This document shows positions 7,696-10,948 of a DNA stretch of 10,948 bases, piece after piece (the first letter of the stretch is position 1; each line of letters opens with the position of its first letter). The notes below the pieces were generated by a model. The model saw only the letters and a list, made by a program, of their open reading frames with translations. It was not told where the DNA came from and did not search any database. A program made the translations under genes and the position numbers. The DNA comes from Palsa-739 sp035532535 (lineage in GTDB: Bacteria > Actinomycetota > Thermoleophilia > Gaiellales > Gaiellaceae): assembly GCA_035532535.1 (NCBI GenBank), contig DATKQT010000028.1, positions 1-10,948 on the forward strand, given 5' to 3'.

Positions 7696-8900
7696 TAGAT
7701 CTTCGGAACGACCTTCGCGACGACCTCGGCGACAAGCCGCGGCACGTTGTTGTTGATCTCGATGACGCGGTACTGCCGGTGGAACACGCTGTGCAGCTTC
7801 GCGGAGAAGCTCACGAGCCCCGACAGCGTCGGGACGTTGTGGAACTTCACCATCTTCGCCGCGAGCGCGGCTCCGTTCGTCGACCCGCCGGCCTCGCGGA
7901 TCGCCGTTGCGAGCCCGTCGATCGCGGCGGGGCCGGTGACGAAGCCGCCGGTCGCCGCGTGGATCTTCTTCGCGAGCGCGTTGATGGCCTTGTTCGGGTC
8001 GCCGCCGAACGCGTCCGCGTACGTCACGAAGTAGTAGTTGGTCACCTTCGGGCTCTTCGGGAGCCAGTAGACGCCGTCCCCGGCCCACGAGTTGAGCACC
8101 GGCGTGTTGTTCCCGAGCGTGCGGAGCCCCGTGATGAGCGGCGCAAGCGCGCCGTACGCGCCGGCGGTCGCGGTCACGATCACGTCGGCTTTGTGCGCGT
8201 TGATGCGGCTTACAGCGTTGTTGACGTTGTTGCCGTGGAACGCCGGATCCTGGTAGCTCTCCTGGTCGACGACCTTGCCGCCGAGCTGCTTCCAGCGGGC
8301 CGCGAACGCCTGGACGACGTTCTTGAAGTAGACGATGACCGTGTCGGTCGCGAGGTCGGCGGTCCGCCACCCCTTGGCCCACGCGAATTGCGCCATCGCC
8401 GAACCTTCGTCCTGCGCGACGTTGCCGAAGCTGAAGGCGAGCGCGCCCTTCGCTCCGAAGCGCGACGGCCCCATCTGATCGGTGCCGATGCACGGCGCGA
8501 TCGTCAGCAGGCCCTTGTTGATCGACTCTTGCACGGCGGGCGCCGCGAGGTCGACGTCGCAGGTCGTGAAGATGACGTTCGATCCCTCGGCGATCAGTTT
8601 GTCGGCGCAGGTTTTCGACACGGCCGGGTTGTCACCCTGGGTGTCGCAGGTCTTGATGACGAGCGGATGCCCGTCGACGCCGCCCTTGGCGTTGATCTGC
8701 GCGACGCGGATCTGTGCAGCGGCGAGTGCAGGCCCGTCGAACGGCGCCATCGGGCCGGTCGAGTCGTGAGCCCAGCCGATCACGATCGGCGTCCCGGCAT
8801 GCGTGCGTGCCGCCGCGGTTGCTGCGAGTACGAGCGCCGCAGCCGCGACGGCGAGAATCCCAATCCGTCTCACTCCGTCTCCTCTCCGGGAGCGGCTCAT
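7695..8900 (-). CDS. LivK-like ABC transporter substrate-binding protein
   Basis: Type I periplasmic-binding-fold receptor of the LIV/HAAT importer, 401 residues. A basic N-terminus (MSRSRRGDGVRR) is followed by an alanine-rich hydrophobic core (13-31) and a likely cleavage site near AAARTHA. No cysteine lies in the signal region, so no lipobox is visible. The mature part begins PIVIGWAHDSTGPMAPFDG and includes the usual AQINAKGGVDGHPLVI segment. Four cysteines (85, 98, 114, 137) cluster in the first lobe and may form disulfides. The ATG at 8900 overlaps the upstream stop as ATGA and has GGAGGG seven bases upstream. A GTG at 8873, with its own GGAG, would give a shorter leader. The ligand cannot be inferred. 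Confidence 0.9.
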   Translation of the reverse strand: MSRSRRGDGVRRIGILAVAAAALVLAATAAARTHAGTPIVIGWAHDSTGPMAPFDGPALAAAQIRVAQINAKGGVDGHPLVIKTCDTQGDNPAVSKTCADKLIAEGSNVIFTTCDVDLAAPAVQESINKGLLTIAPCIGTDQMGPSRFGAKGALAFSFGNVAQDEGSAMAQFAWAKGWRTADLATDTVIVYFKNVVQAFAARWKQLGGKVVDQESYQDPAFHGNNVNNAVSRINAHKADVIVTATAGAYGALAPLITGLRTLGNNTPVLNSWAGDGVYWLPKSPKVTNYYFVTYADAFGGDPNKAINALAKKIHAATGGFVTGPAAIDGLATAIREAGGSTNGAALAAKMVKFHNVPTLSGLVSFSAKLHSVFHRQYRVIEINNNVPRLVAEVVAKVVPKI

Positions 8901-9793
8901 GCCGCAACCCTCCGTTCCTCCCAGCACTCCAGAAACTGTCTCCTGCCTCGATCGACCAGTGTCGCGGCGTCGACGTCCCAGAGCGAGTCCGGGTACGCGA
9001 CGCCGAAGGTTCCGTTGTCGGAGAAGACCTCGATGTCGTAGAAGCCGTCCCAGCCGGCGCGGTCGAGTGCGCCGAGGATGGCGGGGACCCCGGCGACGCC
9101 GTCGCCGGGGAGGACGCGGTCGGACCAGCCGCGCGTCGGCTCGCGCCAGTCGTTCACGTGGACGCCTGCGATCAGCGGTGCGTGCCGCTCGATCTCCTCG
9201 AAGAGCTCGGGCGTGTTCCACAGATGCCAGACGTCGAACTGGATGCCGAGCGCGGGCGAGCCGACCTCCTCGATGACTGCGGCGACGTCCCCGAGCGTGT
9301 TGAGGATCGACCAGCTCTCGGTGCCCTCCGCCTGGAACGGCTCGAGCGCGATGCGCAGGTCGAGGCTCTCCGCTTCGGCGGCCACTTGGCGGAGTCCGCG
9401 GAGCGCGGTCGCGCGGTCGCCAGGGCCGGTGAAGCAGAGGACGGCGGCGGGCTCGAAGGCCGCGAGCCGCTGGAGCGAGCGGAGGATCGCGTCGATTCGG
9501 TCACGCGGATCGGCGGGGCCGGCGAGGAGTGGCAGCGGCAGGATCGAGGGAACGGCCGGGACGGCGGTGGCCGAGCCGAGCCCGCTCTCGCGCAAGAGCG
9601 CGACGGCGTCGTCGTCGGGTCCGTCGCCGAGCTTCAGCTCCCAGACGCCGATCCCGTCGAGGCCGGCGGCCGCGTAGGTGCGGACGTCGTCGGCGAAGCC
9701 CGCGGCGAGCGTGCTCACCTGCGAAACAGAGATTCGTGGCAGACCGTCAGGTTCCCTGGACACGCCGGGGGATCCTGTCACAGGGTTTGACAT
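8897..9793 (-). CDS. TIM-barrel sugar phosphate isomerase/epimerase-like protein
   Basis: Xylose-isomerase-like TIM-barrel enzyme of the sugar phosphate isomerase/epimerase (AP endonuclease 2-like) superfamily, up to 298 residues. Metal-ligand positions typical of the family are visible: Glu151 in IALEPF, Asp187 and His190 in QFDVWH, His212 in GVHVNDW and Glu255 in YDIEVFSD; LPGDG (228-232) is a common loop. Family members isomerise or epimerise sugars, inositol derivatives or hydroxy-oxo acids using a divalent metal; this one's substrate is not evident. It is the first gene of the operon and divergent from the GntR gene. The ATG at 9793 has no Shine-Dalgarno and lies inside a dyad that looks like an operator. 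A GTG at 9763, still upstream of the conserved ISVSQVSTL, is a serious alternative start that would drop ten residues. Confidence 0.85.
   Translation of the reverse strand: MSNPVTGSPGVSREPDGLPRISVSQVSTLAAGFADDVRTYAAAGLDGIGVWELKLGDGPDDDAVALLRESGLGSATAVPAVPSILPLPLLAGPADPRDRIDAILRSLQRLAAFEPAAVLCFTGPGDRATALRGLRQVAAEAESLDLRIALEPFQAEGTESWSILNTLGDVAAVIEEVGSPALGIQFDVWHLWNTPELFEEIERHAPLIAGVHVNDWREPTRGWSDRVLPGDGVAGVPAILGALDRAGWDGFYDIEVFSDNGTFGVAYPDSLWDVDAATLVDRGRRQFLECWEERRVAA
8908..8913 (-). promoter_or_regulatory. Ribosome binding site for the binding-protein gene
   Basis: The minus strand reads GGAGGG seven bases before the ATG at 8900. It is one of the best Shine-Dalgarno sequences in the operon and favours that start over the GTG at 8873. 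Its strength may let the binding protein be made in excess of the membrane components, as is usual for such importers. Confidence 0.55.
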
Positions 9794-9801
9794 CTGATCA
9801 A
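9772..9801 (-). promoter_or_regulatory. Possible promoter of the operon (weak)
   Basis: On the minus strand TTGATC (9796-9801) and CAGGAT (9772-9777) are separated by 18 bases and resemble -35 and -10 elements, the latter imperfectly. Transcription from these would begin close to 9765, almost at the GTG at 9763, implying a leaderless message starting with the TIM-barrel gene. The match is weak and rests partly on position: this is the only non-coding gap upstream of the operon. Confidence 0.25.
9774..9784. repeat. Short perfect inverted repeat CCTGT-n-ACAGG
   Basis: Five-base arms CCTGT and ACAGG flank one base. It sits between the two possible start codons of the TIM-barrel gene, ten to twenty bases from the larger TGATCA dyad. 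It could be a secondary operator half or chance; repeats this short are expected to occur randomly. Confidence 0.25.
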
Positions 9802-9815
9802 GTGTGGTTCACGCT
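9787..9815 (+). promoter_or_regulatory. Possible promoter of the GntR-family gene (weak)
   Basis: A perfect -35 hexamer TTGACA (9787-9792) is followed after 17 bases by CACGCT (9810-9815), a poor -10 keeping only the A and final T of the actinobacterial pattern. The predicted start of transcription, near 9822-9825, coincides with the ATG of the regulator, which lacks a Shine-Dalgarno, so a leaderless transcript is plausible. Confidence 0.3.
9790..9805. promoter_or_regulatory. Candidate GntR operator, 16-bp dyad centred on TGATCA
   Basis: The sequence has ACA at 9790-9792, the perfect palindrome TGATCA at 9795-9800 and TGT at 9803-9805, so 12 of 16 positions are symmetric. It lies in the gap between the divergent regulator and operon and overlaps the possible -35 elements of both. 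FCD-type GntR regulators commonly bind short dyads in exactly such gaps, so binding here would repress both directions. Assignment is by symmetry and position only. Confidence 0.4.
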
Positions 9816-9824
9816 CCGCCTCCG

Positions 9825-10496
9825 ATGGCCGCGGTCCAGCATCGGACGATGGCGGAGGCAGCCCTCGAGCGGCTGCGCGAGGCGATCATCCTCGGGGAGC
9901 TGACCCCCGGATCGCCGCTCCGCCTCGAGGAGCTGGCGCAGCAACTCGGCATGAGCATCTCGCCGATCCGCGAGGCGGTGCGGCAACTCGAGGCGCTCGG
10001 GCTGGCCGAGCACGTGCCGCATCACGGCGCAAAGGTCATGGGGCTCGACGTCGAGGAGCTGCGGGAGCTGTTCTCCATCCGGCTCGCGATCGAGACGATG
10101 GCGGTGCGCCGCGCGGCGGAGCAGTTCGGCGCCTCGGACGAGGCGGCGGCGCGCGCCCATCTCGCCGCGTACGACGAGGCGCGGCACGGCGCGGACACGC
10201 GCAGCGCGGTGCGGGAGCACACGGCTTTCCATTTCACGCTGTACGAGGCGGCGCGGTCGGGATGGCTACTGCGGATCATCCGGCCGTGCTGGGACAGCTG
10301 CGAGCGCTATCGGCCGGTGCTCCTCGCGGAGAAGGGCGCGCTCCAGGACCGGCACGAGGAGCTCGACGGCGAGCTGCTCGAGGCCTGCGCGGCACACGAC
10401 CCCGATCGGGCGGCTGCGGCGCTGCGTGCGCACCTCGAGCTCGCGAGCGACATCTACGCGGTCGAGCTCAAAGGCCGCGGCATCTTCGCGTTCTAG
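9825..10496 (+). CDS. GntR-family transcriptional regulator, FCD subfamily
   Basis: DNA-binding regulator of 223 residues. The N-terminal winged helix-turn-helix spans about 8-72 with the typical GntR phrases AIILGELTPGSPLRLEELA, LGMSISPIREAVRQLEALGL and PHHGAKV. The all-helical FCD ligand domain follows (about 78-212), with histidines at 136 (AFHF), 177 (RHEEL) and 203 (RAHLEL) in positions that in the family bind a metal ion and help sense organic-acid ligands. It is divergent from the catabolic operon and probably represses it until the substrate or an intermediate binds. I chose the ATG at 9825; a GTG at 9804 and an ATG at 9849 are alternatives, none with a clear Shine-Dalgarno. Confidence 0.9.
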   Translation: MAAVQHRTMAEAALERLREAIILGELTPGSPLRLEELAQQLGMSISPIREAVRQLEALGLAEHVPHHGAKVMGLDVEELRELFSIRLAIETMAVRRAAEQFGASDEAAARAHLAAYDEARHGADTRSAVREHTAFHFTLYEAARSGWLLRIIRPCWDSCERYRPVLLAEKGALQDRHEELDGELLEACAAHDPDRAAAALRAHLELASDIYAVELKGRGIFAF

Positions 10497-10568
10497 ATTT
10501 CAAAGCGAGCGACGATGCCTTCGTTCCGGGAAGCGCTTGCTGGAGATACGGTAGAACATGGAGTCGGT
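10497..10568. other. Intergenic region with imperfect palindrome
   Basis: These 72 bases separate the regulator from the next gene. An 18-bp imperfect palindrome (10526-10543, seven of nine pairs, core AAGCGCTT) is the main structure. It lacks a following T run, so it is not a convincing terminator. A weak promoter-like pair, TTCCGG and TACGGT with a 17-base spacer, overlaps it. A four-codon reading frame ATG GAG TCG GTG TGA (10558-10572) overlaps the next start; its GAG also forms part of that gene's ribosome site. Confidence 0.4.
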
Positions 10569-10948
10569 GTGACCGAGCCGAAGCCGCCTTCGCCCGCGCA
10601 GCAGTCGCCCGCAGAGACGGGCCGGGCGAGTTTCGTCCTCGGCGGGCTCGTCCGCTTCGAGGAGCTCCTCTACGCCGCGGTCGGCCTCCTGCTCGCGGCC
10701 GCAGCGGTCCTTGTCCTGATTGGAACCGTGCACGAACTCGCACACGGAATCTCGTCCGGCGCCGGCGCCATCACCACGGCAGTGACAGTGCTCGACCGCA
10801 TTCTGCTCACACTGATCATCGCCGAGCTCGTGTACACGCTCCGCTTCGTCCTCCGCACGCACGAGATCGCCGTCGAGCCATTCCTGATCATCGGACTCAT
10901 CGCAGTGGTGAGGCGCATCCTCATCGTCACCGCGCAATTCGAACGGCC
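10569..10948 (+). CDS. PsiE-like membrane protein (3' end outside window)
   Basis: The first 126 codons of a membrane protein run off the right edge. After a proline/glutamine-rich cytoplasmic-looking N-terminus (1-20) come hydrophobic segments at about 37-55, 76-95 and 103-120. The stretch EPFLIIGLIAVVRRILIVTA (103-122) and the preceding RFVLRTHEIAV strongly resemble the phosphate-starvation-inducible PsiE family, whose biochemical role is not established. The GTG start at 10569 has GGAG five bases upstream. The gene is on the same strand as the GntR gene but separated by 72 bases, and its content suggests it is unrelated to the catabolic operon. Phosphate regulation cannot be judged; I see no clear Pho box. 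Confidence 0.75.
   Translation, partial: MTEPKPPSPAQQSPAETGRASFVLGGLVRFEELLYAAVGLLLAAAAVLVLIGTVHELAHGISSGAGAITTAVTVLDRILLTLIIAELVYTLRFVLRTHEIAVEPFLIIGLIAVVRRILIVTAQFER

Noticed and set aside
7779..9041. Plus-strand open frame of 420 codons opposite the binding protein
   Set aside because: Antisense shadow; no signal peptide, domain or ribosome site supports it.
10526..10543. Rho-independent terminator after the GntR gene
   Set aside because: The palindrome is imperfect with almost no loop and is not followed by a T run.
1..10948. CRISPR arrays, tRNA or rRNA genes, insertion sequences and prophage genes
   Set aside because: I saw no spaced direct repeats, transposase or integrase motifs, or RNA gene signatures; nearly all bases belong to the listed genes.

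Overview
The window is very GC-rich with dense, tightly packed genes, many GTG/TTG starts and almost no non-coding DNA. This and the protein style suggest a high-GC actinobacterial lineage, possibly Thermoleophilia-like. That placement is inference only; no rRNA or marker gene is present.

From about 9793 down to the left edge, eleven genes run head-to-tail on the minus strand as one apparent operon. In transcription order they are: a TIM-barrel sugar-isomerase-like enzyme; a LIV/HAAT-type ABC importer (binding protein, LivG-like ATPase, LivF-like ATPase, LivH-like permease, LivM-like permease); two tandem ketopantoate-reductase-family dehydrogenases; a creatinase/aminopeptidase-fold (M24) protein whose metal ligands are substituted; a compact tryptophan 2,3-dioxygenase-family protein; and a PLP-dependent threonine/serine-dehydratase-like enzyme cut by the window edge. 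All ten junctions overlap, nine by four bases (ATGA, GTGA or TTGA) and one by a single base, so the block looks translationally coupled.

Facing the operon is a plus-strand GntR/FCD-family regulator (9825-10496). The gap between the two start codons is only about 31 bp. A 16-bp dyad centred on TGATCA lies there and overlaps weak promoter-like elements in both directions, so the regulator probably controls itself and the operon. Downstream, after a 71-72 bp gap with an imperfect palindrome, a PsiE-like membrane protein begins and runs off the right edge.

Taken together this reads as an inducible uptake-and-catabolism cassette for an amino-acid-like or amide compound: the importer brings it in, the M24-fold enzyme may cut a C-N bond, the dioxygenase-family enzyme may open an indole-type ring, the PLP enzyme may deaminate, and the dehydrogenases may handle 2-oxo/2-hydroxy acids. 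The substrate and the order of steps cannot be read from the sequence. The gene combination does not match a complete pathway I recognise, and the known downstream kynurenine-pathway enzymes are not in the window.
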